Positions 7,565 through 15,265 of a stretch of DNA of 64,000 nucleotides are shown here, piece after piece; position 1 is the first letter of the stretch; each line of letters opens with the position of its first letter. The DNA comes from UBA4733 sp036734945 (GTDB lineage Bacteria; Chloroflexota; UBA4733). The notes under the pieces were generated by a model that was given only the letters and a program-made list of their open reading frames with translations, did no database searches and was not told the DNA's origin. The position numbers and the translations under genes were made by a program. The stretch is taken from contig DAIMXP010000001.1 in the NCBI GenBank assembly GCA_036734945.1, positions 166,880-230,879 on the forward strand, written 5' to 3'.

Positions 7565-9343
7565 TCAGTCTGGAGCATACGCCCGCAACTCGAATAGGCG
7601 AGCTTCCGGTGCGCCGTTGGTGGCCGTCACGGTTAGGCGCACCGCCGTTGCGGCCACCGCTGCAACGTGGTGTACACAGCGGCGCTGGTAGTTCGCCTGC
7701 ACTTCAGCCAGCGTCTGCCACACGCCATTGACCTCCGCCTCAATGCGGTAGTCACACACCGTCTCCGGCTGCGGGGCCCGAATCACGTTGCGATTGGCCT
7801 GGTCGCTCATCGTCAGCCTGAGTGGGCGCACGAAACCGGTGTCGAACGTGCACTGCACCCAACCGATTCGGCGCGCTGCCGGCCAGCGCAACTCGATCCA
7901 TTGCTGCCCGCCGACCAGCGGCCCCGAGTGCCAGGCGTTACTCGCCTCGCCAACCTGCCGCGTGACGCCGGAGAGCAGTTGCGCCGCCTCGTAGCCGGGC
8001 AGAGCGCTTGATGCCGTTACCGCAGCGCTGCGCGCCAGGTCGTGGGGATCGGCGTTGCGGGTTCCGAGCAGATGGGCATCGGCGCGCAGCAGGGCCTGCT
8101 GCAAATCCACCAGCGTCTCGCCTGCAAGATCGGGGGCCGTCAGACCCCGCTGTACACAGAAGGCGGCGGCCGTCCCTGCGGCCTGGCCGACAACGGCGCA
8201 GGTGGCCATTACGCGCGTGCTGGCAAAGGCGACATGGGTCGCGGAGATGTTGCGGCCGGCCATGAACATGTTGTCCACATTGCGAGAATAGAGACAGCGC
8301 AGGGGAATAGCGTACAGCGGCACCCTGGGCTGGTCGCAGGGCGGCCCAGGGCTGTCCACCCCCTCTGGCGGATGCTGATCAATCGGCCAGCCGCCAAAGG
8401 CGACCTCATCGTGGAAAATGCGACCGCTCTCCACGTCGCCCTGCGTCAGGATGTGCGGCCCCAGGAAGCGGCGCGACTCCCGCTTGCCCGGGATGGCCCC
8501 TACCCACTCCAGCGCCCAGTTGGCGCTATCGGGGTGGTCACCGGAGTTCTTGATGTGATCCCAAACACCGTAGGCAATGCGCACCAGCTCGTGGCGGATA
8601 CGATCGTTATCGCGAATCGTGTCGAACTGCCCGCCCCACTCGATCCACCAGTAGCCGTACTCATAATTGCTGTGCGGTCGGTAGGGCAAGTCGGCGCAGC
8701 GGAAGGTGCGGACCCAGCTCGGCTTCCGGAAGGGCATGGGGCGGTCGTATTGGCGGGCCATGAAGAGGATGCTGCTGCCCAGGGTGTGGCAATCCGCCTG
8801 GGGTACGGCGCGACTCTCGCCGTATTCGTCCCGGCCCTCGCGGCCCATCCGGAAGTCCGCTCCCGCTTCGGCTCCCAGGCGGCCATCCCCCGTGCAGTCG
8901 ATGAAGATCGCCGCCTCGATCCAGAACTCCTCTTCGATAGACGGCCGGACGGCATGGACGGCAACAATGCGGCGGGCGCCGTCCATCCGCACGCCGTCGA
9001 GGGAGGTGTTCAGCAGCAGCGTGATGTTTGGCTCCGCGACCACCTTGTCCAGCAGGAGCTGGTCCCACATGTGCGGGCTACGCTGGGGATTCCAGACGGC
9101 GTCCTCCAGGCGCAACTCCTCAATAATGCCACCCTCGCGAGCGTGGGGAACTTGGCCACTCCCATCCGCTCCGACGATGTGCATGCGCACTTCGCTGGAG
9201 GAGTTGCCGCCCAGCACGGAGCGGTCTTGCACCAGCACCACTGTGGCGCCGTGGCGGGCCGCCGCCAGCGCGGCCGGCACGCCGGCCGCGCCGCCACCGG
9301 CGACGACAATGTCGGTTAGCAGTCGGTGTTCAGTGAGTTGCAT
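7565..9343 (-). CDS. FAD-dependent oxidoreductase (FAD_oxidored type)
   Basis: 592 residues. The N-terminal dinucleotide fold is DIVVAGGGAAGVPAALAAAR, followed by VLVQDRSVLGGNSSSEVRM and later AAIFIDCTGDGRLGAEAGAD. The last is the second FAD contact typical of the FAD_oxidored family that is common in carbohydrate-catabolic clusters. A conserved NVDNMFMAGRNISATHVAF motif lies near residue 360. The C-terminal 150 residues look like a beta-rich accessory domain. ATG 9343 has GAGGAG about 13 nt upstream. It is last in the leftward cluster with a binding protein, PhyH dioxygenase and AraC regulator. The substrate is unknown. Confidence 0.88.
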   Translation of the reverse strand: MQLTEHRLLTDIVVAGGGAAGVPAALAAARHGATVVLVQDRSVLGGNSSSEVRMHIVGADGSGQVPHAREGGIIEELRLEDAVWNPQRSPHMWDQLLLDKVVAEPNITLLLNTSLDGVRMDGARRIVAVHAVRPSIEEEFWIEAAIFIDCTGDGRLGAEAGADFRMGREGRDEYGESRAVPQADCHTLGSSILFMARQYDRPMPFRKPSWVRTFRCADLPYRPHSNYEYGYWWIEWGGQFDTIRDNDRIRHELVRIAYGVWDHIKNSGDHPDSANWALEWVGAIPGKRESRRFLGPHILTQGDVESGRIFHDEVAFGGWPIDQHPPEGVDSPGPPCDQPRVPLYAIPLRCLYSRNVDNMFMAGRNISATHVAFASTRVMATCAVVGQAAGTAAAFCVQRGLTAPDLAGETLVDLQQALLRADAHLLGTRNADPHDLARSAAVTASSALPGYEAAQLLSGVTRQVGEASNAWHSGPLVGGQQWIELRWPAARRIGWVQCTFDTGFVRPLRLTMSDQANRNVIRAPQPETVCDYRIEAEVNGVWQTLAEVQANYQRRCVHHVAAVAATAVRLTVTATNGAPEARLFELRAYAPD

Positions 9344-9374
9344 ACTGTCCAGTTATCTCCTCACCAGCGCGCCG

Positions 9375-10916
9375 TCAGGCGTTCGGGTGTTGGGTGTACC
9401 ATTGATCAAGGAGGGCCTGCGCCTGCTTCTGCGTGTTATCCAGCGCAGATCGCGGATCGACCTTCTTGGCGATGACGTCGGTCATCATGGTAGCAATGAG
9501 CTTGCCGACCTGTGGGTCGACCGGCGTAGGACCGACTGCTACCGTTTCCGGCAGGATCTTCACGATGTCCGGCCAGAGTGCCGTCTGCTGCTGATAGTAG
9601 GGATCGGCGTTGATGGCCTTCAGGGGTGACGGGCGCAACTGCTGTTCGACGAACGTGCCGGCGTCCTTGGTGAGGGTGTAATACTGCGTGAGCAACCAGG
9701 AGTCATCGACCGATTTGACGCCGGTGGGGATACCGTAGGCCCAGGTGCCGGTGTTGGCAGACACATACTTCGCTCCGGCTTGCGGGCCGTGCGGCCCTGG
9801 CACCACGCCATAGTGCAGTTGTGGGTTGTCGTTCTTGATCTCGAAGATGTACCAGATGCCGGAAATGTCGGTTGCCTGGGTTCCCTTGAAGAAAGGAGTG
9901 TTCTTTTCGCCCGTGCCCTGGTTCTTCTGGAAGGCAGCCACAGCCGGAACGCCACCCATCGTGTCAAAAAAGCTCTGCACGAAGTTCAAGGCATCGAGAC
10001 CCGCTGCGTCGTTGAACAGATACTTGCGATTGTCGTCGCTTAGCAGCTTGCCGCTATTGGCATAGATCAGTTGGATAAAGTTCAGCGTGTTGTCGCCGTA
10101 GGATGGAACACCGCCCAGTTGCGTGATGGTGTCGCCCTGCTTCACGGTGAGTTTCTGGGCCATATCCTTCAACTCGGCCCAGGTCATGGGAGGTCCCTGG
10201 AGGCCCTGAGTACGGAGGAGGTCGGTGTTAAAGAACAGCACAGGGTAGGCGCCGGCTCCCAGGTTCGGGAGCACGTACAGCTTGCCCGCCCATTTGCCTG
10301 GCGGCAGCGCGGAGTCGTAGAAGACGCTCAGGTCAACCTTGTCGCGAGCGACGAGCGGATCAAGGGGGACGATTGCGCTCTGCGAGCCCAGGGCAGGCAC
10401 CCAGCCCTGGTTGATCATCCCCATATCGCAGGGTGAGCCGGCAGCGATGCCGGCGGTGATCTTGGTCAAGAGGTCTGTGGTGATGACCTGCTCATCGACG
10501 GTCAGGTTGGGATGTTGCTTCGTAAACGCGGCAGCGATGTTTTTGATCAGCGGCTCGCGCGTACCGTTCCAGATGTGCCAGATAGTCAGCGTGCGCGTTG
10601 CACCGGCGGCGCCCGCACTGCTTGGCACGAGTGCCGCAGACGACTTGGCAGCGGTGGTTGTCACGGCAGAGGCGGACGTACTGGTAATGGCTGGCGTGAC
10701 ATTCGCTGTTGTCACTGCTGCCGTTGACGCCGCCGCGGTCGTCGGCGGCGCTGATGCGGTCACCGCGGCCGTCGATGTCGTTGTCGCAATGGCCGCAGTG
10801 CCGCCGCATGCTGCCAGCAAGGCCGCGCCGCCGACGGCCGCCGTTGCGGCGCCGATTCCACGCAGCAAGCCACGCCGGCTCAGCGTACCGGCGACCGAGA
10901 CAGGGTTTTGATCCAT
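9375..10916 (-). CDS. Extracellular solute-binding lipoprotein, family 1 (sugar type), Tat signal
   Basis: 513 residues from ATG 10916, which has AAAGGAG 8 nt upstream; longer in-frame starts lack protein character. The signal begins with the twin-arginine motif SRRGLLRG and ends with lipobox LAAC. A long Ala/Thr/Ser linker of about 80 residues follows. The binding domain has TLTIWHIWNGTREPLIKNIA, LTVDEQVITTDLL, PLDPLVARDK, NTDLLRTQG and MTWAELKDMAQKL, typical of sugar-binding components. No permease genes are in the cluster. It sits 31 nt from the FAD oxidoreductase and 41 nt from PhyH, consistent with one operon. Confidence 0.9.
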   Translation of the reverse strand: MDQNPVSVAGTLSRRGLLRGIGAATAAVGGAALLAACGGTAAIATTTSTAAVTASAPPTTAAASTAAVTTANVTPAITSTSASAVTTTAAKSSAALVPSSAGAAGATRTLTIWHIWNGTREPLIKNIAAAFTKQHPNLTVDEQVITTDLLTKITAGIAAGSPCDMGMINQGWVPALGSQSAIVPLDPLVARDKVDLSVFYDSALPPGKWAGKLYVLPNLGAGAYPVLFFNTDLLRTQGLQGPPMTWAELKDMAQKLTVKQGDTITQLGGVPSYGDNTLNFIQLIYANSGKLLSDDNRKYLFNDAAGLDALNFVQSFFDTMGGVPAVAAFQKNQGTGEKNTPFFKGTQATDISGIWYIFEIKNDNPQLHYGVVPGPHGPQAGAKYVSANTGTWAYGIPTGVKSVDDSWLLTQYYTLTKDAGTFVEQQLRPSPLKAINADPYYQQQTALWPDIVKILPETVAVGPTPVDPQVGKLIATMMTDVIAKKVDPRSALDNTQKQAQALLDQWYTQHPNA

Positions 10917-10957
10917 CGGGCAACTCCTTTCAGGTCGATACAGATTATGACAACTAC

Positions 10958-11818
10958 TTAGCGGGACGCAACTGGTTCCACAACGATCGGTTGGGCTAAC
11001 ACATTGGCCTTCCACCAGGCCCGCAACGGCACATCATCGTCTTTGGGCAGCGAGAACGCCATATCACTGTGCCAGAAACCCAATAACTGCCAGCGGATCG
11101 GATCGTCCAGCACCGTGCGCTCCAACTCCGCCGGCTGCACCACGTAGTCCAACGGCCGCAGCCAGCGGTAGGTATAGCCCATGAAGATCGTCTTGCGGAC
11201 GAACGACGACAAGTTCGGTCCGACAGCGTGATACAGGCGGTTCTCAAAGAGAATGGCATCGCCGGGAGCAGCCAGTATCTCGCGGGCCCCCACCGGGTCA
11301 ATATCGCCTTCCAGGCGCGCCGGCGCGCCGAGCAGGCGATGGCTGCCGGGCACAAAGCGCGTGTTGCCGCGGCCAGGCGCGCTGAGGTCACTCAGCACGT
11401 AGCATATCTTGAGCCGTGTCCGGGCCAGCGGCTCAGGACTCTGCAGCGTGGCGATCCCGCCGTCACGGTGCCAACCAAGCGCCTTGAAGCTGAGGCTCGT
11501 GTCTTCGGGTTGTGGGGGACGGACGATGATGTGCGAGGTGTCCAGTTGGACATTCCAACCCAGGAGTTGGACGGCCAGGGGCACGGTTGCTGAGCAGTCC
11601 AGCAGGTCCAGGAGCGCGTCATCGTGCGCCACGGCGTTCCGCAGCTCGAAAGCGCCGGCCTTGTTCAAGCCGTGCTCACGGACGCCTTCTGCGTAGAGCC
11701 GGTCGACTGCTGACGTGAGCCGCTCCACCATGGCTTGAGAGAGCGCCCCGGGAATGATCAGGTAGCCGTTTTGCTCGAATTCCTGCCGTTGTTTGTCGCT
11801 CAGTTGTCTGAACTCCAT
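10958..11818 (-). CDS. Phytanoyl-CoA dioxygenase (PhyH) family protein
   Basis: 286-residue Fe(II)/2-oxoglutarate-dependent oxygenase. The start region FEQNGYLIIPGALS is characteristic. Iron ligands are His117 and Asp119 (GWHRDGG) and His197 (LYHAVGPN), giving the HxD...H facial triad. FVPGSHRL precedes the second His, as in the family. ATG 11818 follows AAGGGA; an in-frame start 13 codons upstream is also possible. The first gene after a likely operator/promoter (11945-11973), it heads the binding-protein/FAD oxidoreductase operon. Bacterial relatives hydroxylate diverse small molecules, so the substrate is unassigned. Confidence 0.9.
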   Translation of the reverse strand: MEFRQLSDKQRQEFEQNGYLIIPGALSQAMVERLTSAVDRLYAEGVREHGLNKAGAFELRNAVAHDDALLDLLDCSATVPLAVQLLGWNVQLDTSHIIVRPPQPEDTSLSFKALGWHRDGGIATLQSPEPLARTRLKICYVLSDLSAPGRGNTRFVPGSHRLLGAPARLEGDIDPVGAREILAAPGDAILFENRLYHAVGPNLSSFVRKTIFMGYTYRWLRPLDYVVQPAELERTVLDDPIRWQLLGFWHSDMAFSLPKDDDVPLRAWWKANVLAQPIVVEPVASR

Positions 11819-11944
11819 GGCGCCGATCCCTTCCGCTTGCTTCACGCAGACAGGCACATGACCAGGGCGGCGACTCCCCGCGGCGCGGCCTCACGTCCTT
11901 CCGACATCTGGCGCGCCTGGCTCTATGATCCACCCGTCATGCTG

Positions 11945-11973
11945 ATAATAGGCCAGAGAAACATGGGATGTTT
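11945..11973 (-). promoter_or_regulatory. -10 element and overlapping dyad upstream of the PhyH operon
   Basis: A perfect dyad AAACAT-GGG-ATGTTT lies at 11959-11973. Leftward of it is TATTAT (11945-11950, minus strand), a good -10 hexamer about 127 nt before the PhyH start. The dyad covers the -35 region. It is a reasonable operator for a regulator of the cluster. AraC proteins more often bind direct repeats, so the binder is uncertain. Confidence 0.4.
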
Positions 11974-11984
11974 GCTAAAATCGC

Positions 11985-12842
11985 TTACAGTTTTGCCTGT
12001 ACCGAATGCTTGCGGTAGGTTGTTGGCGGCACGCCGTAGGTCTGACCGAACAGCCGCGTAAAGTGGGGCAAACTCTGAAAGCCAAGTTGGCGAGCAATCT
12101 CGCCGACGGTCATGTCGCTCTCCAGCAGTTCGCGAGCGGTGTCCAGTCGCCGGCTCTGTACATAGGCTCGGGGAGACTGTCCCACCCACTCGTGGAAGCG
12201 TCGCCGGAACTGTGCCGGGCTGAGACCGCTGGCCTCCGCCAGGCGGCTAACTTCTAGACCCGGTTGCTCCTGTACTCGGCGCAAGGTAGCCACGAGCCAG
12301 GCCGGCACACCAAGGCGGCCGACATCTGGGACCGCTCCTGCGGGAATGCTGCGCAAGGACACCCCGACGATTGCCCGGGCAAGTCCGTCACAGATCAGCC
12401 CAGCCGCAGCGTCCGCATGGCGATGTTCTCGGACAAGTTCCCTCAGCCAGAGTTCCAACAGGTTTCGATCCTGTTCAGTCGGTTGCCAAACGAGAGACGC
12501 CGTGAGGCCCTGCCACATGTCCACGCGCCCCATCAGCAATGCTTCCAGGCCGACGGAGAGCCACTCGCCACCATGCGGCGCCACGATGTCCCGAGGGATG
12601 TGCTGAGGAGAGAGCAAAACGTTGCCGGGAAGAACGCGCCAGCGTCGCCCACCGGCCGTCACTTCTGCGCTGCCGCCCAGCATGAGCCAGAGTGCATATG
12701 CAACAGCCGGGTGCTGATACAACGCTTCGCCCGCTCGCCAGACGTGGTGGGTAGCCCAGCGCACATGTACCTCCAGCGAAGGCAGCATGAGCGCGCTCGC
12801 CGGAGACATCGCGGACAGTACGGCGGACGGCGGTGTGGGCAC
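11985..12842 (-). CDS. AraC family transcriptional regulator
   Basis: 285 residues. The N-terminal half is a cupin-like sensor (AYALWLMLGGSAEVTAGGRRW, VLLSPQHIPRDI). The C-terminal 95 residues contain two helix-turn-helix units: VSRLAEASGLSPAQFRRRFH and VGEIARQLGFQSLPHFTRLF, the latter with the family signature. Immediately upstream of, and codirectional with, the PhyH/binding-protein/FAD oxidoreductase genes, it is their probable regulator. GTG 12842 lacks a clear SD; ATG codons 11 and 18 residues downstream are alternatives. Confidence 0.9.
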   Translation of the reverse strand: MPTPPSAVLSAMSPASALMLPSLEVHVRWATHHVWRAGEALYQHPAVAYALWLMLGGSAEVTAGGRRWRVLPGNVLLSPQHIPRDIVAPHGGEWLSVGLEALLMGRVDMWQGLTASLVWQPTEQDRNLLELWLRELVREHRHADAAAGLICDGLARAIVGVSLRSIPAGAVPDVGRLGVPAWLVATLRRVQEQPGLEVSRLAEASGLSPAQFRRRFHEWVGQSPRAYVQSRRLDTARELLESDMTVGEIARQLGFQSLPHFTRLFGQTYGVPPTTYRKHSVQAKL

Positions 12843-12864
12843 TGGAGGTGAACCTACCGTTCAA

Positions 12865-13104
12865 TCACTCCGGTATGACAACAATTGACCGCTCACCGCG
12901 GGCAACGACCGAAAAGTGCTGTCGTTTACATTGCGGCCGCCAATATTCTTCAAGATACGCGTCAATTTGGTCACTGTGAACGGTCGGATTATCGCCCGCG
13001 CCATCGGAATGGAAGCGCACCGGGCGGCGTGGCAGTGCCGCCTCAAGTCTTTGGCTAGCCGCCTCGGGTCTGAGACGGTGTCGTTCGTCGAGTGGATCTT
13101 TCAT
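12865..13104 (-). CDS. Possible small protein, unknown
   Basis: 79-residue open frame beginning MKDPLDERHRLRPEAASQ and ending ARGERSIVVIPE, with plausible amino-acid composition. It ends 23 nt before the AraC frame begins. The only purine-rich stretch upstream (GGGGGG) is about 12 nt away. I recognise no family. It may be a real small gene of the AraC unit or chance; the rest of the 580-bp gap to 13425 shows only a promoter. Confidence 0.3.
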   Translation of the reverse strand: MKDPLDERHRLRPEAASQRLEAALPRRPVRFHSDGAGDNPTVHSDQIDAYLEEYWRPQCKRQHFSVVARGERSIVVIPE

Positions 13105-13209
13105 ACTGGGCAAGACCCCCCATTTGGGAAGCGTTCGGCAACTATGGATAGGGTAACATAGCCAAAATGCACCGCAAAGTTTTGCATAGCACCGGCTAAC
13201 CGGCTCTGG

Positions 13210-13238
13210 TTGACAGCTCGATCGGCAGTCCTTAGACT
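13210..13238 (+). promoter_or_regulatory. Sigma-70-type promoter
   Basis: TTGACA at 13210-13215, a 17-nt spacer, then TAGACT at 13233-13238. It points at the M50B-like gene starting at 13425, leaving a leader of about 180 nt. Confidence 0.5.
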
Positions 13239-13424
13239 ACGGCTCGGTCGATTCCAAGCCGTGGCCTCGTCGTTTGTCACATTAGCGTTCGGGAGGGACA
13301 GCAATCGCTTTGGGTCCCCTCTTGGGGGTCGAGCGTGCCTCCGGTTGCATTCACGCTGCCTTCCTTGTAGACTGGCAGCGGACCAAAATCATCATCGTCG
13401 CCGTTGGAAGGGTCAGTTCGACCA

Positions 13425-14153
13425 ATGCAAAGGGTCAGACAACCGCAGCGGATAACCGGCGTCAACGTTCAGACCACGTTGCTGGTTGCGCTTGTCCTGT
13501 CCGTGCTGATCTGGCTCATCCCCGGCGCGAGTTTGCTCCTGTTGCCGATTCATCCCTATCTCACGTTCGTCCACGAGGGTTGGCACGCCTTGATCGCCGT
13601 CTTGACGGGCGGTCATGTCAGTGATGTCCACATCTTCGGCCTCAATGGCGGCGGCGTGACGGGCATTACCGGGGGCGCCACGTTGTTGATCGCCAGCGCC
13701 GGCTACGTTGGCAGCGCCGTCACCGGCGCGACCTTTCTGGCGCTGTTGCCGCGGCCGAGCGCTTTGCGGGTTGCTGCCCTGGTTCAGTACCTCTGGCTGG
13801 CGGTCGTCGCGGTGCTGTGGGATCATGACATCAACGCCTGGCTCTACCTGGCGTTCTTCGGTGTCGTCCTGGCGGTGCTGGCCAGGCGTCTCCCGGAACG
13901 CTGGTTTGCCATCGCCATGGGCTTCCTGGCGCTGCAACTCAATCTGGCAGTCCTCGGGGACCTGCGCACGCTGCTGGTAATCAGCGCCTTCAGCAGCACG
14001 CACAGCGATGCCCTGCTGGCGGCATCCGTCTCCCACGTGCCCAGCCTCATCTGGGCGGTACTCTGGACGGTGATATCGGGCATGCTGTTGCTGTGGTCGT
14101 CACGCCAGGCGCTTGGCTATAACCGCCCCCGGCGCACACCATTGACCGTGTAA
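13425..14153 (+). CDS. M50B-like membrane metallopeptidase
   Basis: 242-residue polytopic membrane protein with HExxH seen as FVHEGWHALIAVLTGGHV near residue 45, followed by GGGVTGITGG and a further five or so hydrophobic segments. This arrangement matches the peptidase M50B-like family, relatives of site-2 proteases, found in many Gram-positive and Chloroflexota genomes. ATG 13425 follows GGAAGGG at a rather long distance; TTG 13404 is an alternative. Its substrate is unknown. Preceded by a good promoter and followed closely by the propeller gene. Confidence 0.85.
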   Translation: MQRVRQPQRITGVNVQTTLLVALVLSVLIWLIPGASLLLLPIHPYLTFVHEGWHALIAVLTGGHVSDVHIFGLNGGGVTGITGGATLLIASAGYVGSAVTGATFLALLPRPSALRVAALVQYLWLAVVAVLWDHDINAWLYLAFFGVVLAVLARRLPERWFAIAMGFLALQLNLAVLGDLRTLLVISAFSSTHSDALLAASVSHVPSLIWAVLWTVISGMLLLWSSRQALGYNRPRRTPLTV

Positions 14154-14185
14154 CGGCCGACCCCACACTTTGGAAGGGTTTTGCA

Positions 14186-15202
14186 ATGCTGATCGGTACC
14201 GACGGCCATCGCTATAAGTGGCTCGACAACTGGGGTCAACTCCCCGACAGCGACGCGGCGCGCAACGGCTGGGCCCACCCCGGCGTTACCGTCACCGCGC
14301 GCGGGGAGATTGTCACCTTCCATCCTGGTGAGCCGTCCCTGCTCTTCTTCGCCACCGATGGTCGGCTGCTGCGAAGCGTGCCGACCGACGTGACAGAGGG
14401 CCACGGCATCACCGCCAGCCATGAAGGCGCTGCCGAGTTCCTCTGGCTCGCTGACCCTGGCTCGAAAGGCGTGCGCGTTGGTGACGAACTGCGCCGAACG
14501 TCGAATCCAGGCCGGGTAGTCAAAGTAGCGATGGATGGCCGCATTGTGCAGACGTTAGAGCGGCCCGACCTGCCCGTCTACGGCGAAGGCAAGTATGCGC
14601 CAACCTCCGTAGCGGTCCACGAGGAGCGCCTCGGCGGCAATGGCGACGTCTGGGTGGCCGATGGCTACGGCAAGAGTTACGTTCACCGCTACAGCCGTTT
14701 CAATAAGGCGGGTGAATACGTCGGCAGCATCAACGGCACGGAGGGGGATGCCGGCGGCTTCGCCTGCCCGCACGGCATCTGGATCGACTACCGCAAGGCC
14801 GAGCCGGAACTCTATATAGCCGACCGCAGTAACCGGCGTGTGCAGGTCTATGACCTCGATGGTCACTACAAGCGCGCCTTCGGGCAGGACTTCCTCAGCA
14901 GCCCGAGCGGCTTCGCCCGTGACGGTGACTTGCTGATCGTGGCGGAACTGTGGGCACGGCTGGCGATCCTCGATGCCGATGACCGGTTCGTTTGTTATCT
15001 CGGCGAGAACTCGGCAGTCCGCGAAATGCCTGGCTACCCCAACGAGTTGGACGAGCGCGGCGTGCCCTGCCGCACGACGCGGCTCACCCCCGGCAAGTTC
15101 AACAGCCCGCACGGCATGGCTGCCGACAGCGTGGGCAACATCTACGTGGCGGAGTGGCTGATCGGCGGGCGGATGACCAAGTTAGAAAAGGTTGCCGGCT
15201 AA
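14186..15202 (+). CDS. NHL/6-bladed beta-propeller-like protein
   Basis: 338 residues, soluble, no signal peptide. ATG preceded by GGAAGGG. Repeats of about 45-55 residues end in WVAD, YIAD or YVAEW strands: FLWLADPGSKG, GDVWVADGYGKSYVHRY, ELYIADRSNRRVQVYDLDG, GNIYVAEWLIGGR. GFACPHGIWID and FNSPHGMAAD are typical NHL blade starts. Similar proteins are annotated as NHL-repeat or peptidylamidoglycolate-lyase-like, but catalytic function cannot be asserted. It lies 32 nt after the M50B-like gene and 63 nt before the S9 peptidase. Confidence 0.8.
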   Translation: MLIGTDGHRYKWLDNWGQLPDSDAARNGWAHPGVTVTARGEIVTFHPGEPSLLFFATDGRLLRSVPTDVTEGHGITASHEGAAEFLWLADPGSKGVRVGDELRRTSNPGRVVKVAMDGRIVQTLERPDLPVYGEGKYAPTSVAVHEERLGGNGDVWVADGYGKSYVHRYSRFNKAGEYVGSINGTEGDAGGFACPHGIWIDYRKAEPELYIADRSNRRVQVYDLDGHYKRAFGQDFLSSPSGFARDGDLLIVAELWARLAILDADDRFVCYLGENSAVREMPGYPNELDERGVPCRTTRLTPGKFNSPHGMAADSVGNIYVAEWLIGGRMTKLEKVAG

Positions 15203-15265
15203 CGGGTTCATCTTCCTGATCCCGGAGAGCGCGGCGAAGCAACCTGTAGCAGAAGAGCGAGGAAT

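Noticed and set aside
8042..9319. 425-codon open frame antisense to the FAD oxidoreductase
   Set aside because: Mirror of the coding strand in a high-GC gene; no SD, no domain, and the opposite frame has clear FAD motifs.
12916..13161. Plus-strand frame of 81 codons in the gap before the M50B-like gene
   Set aside because: No SD, no protein-like periodicity, and it runs opposite to another weak candidate.
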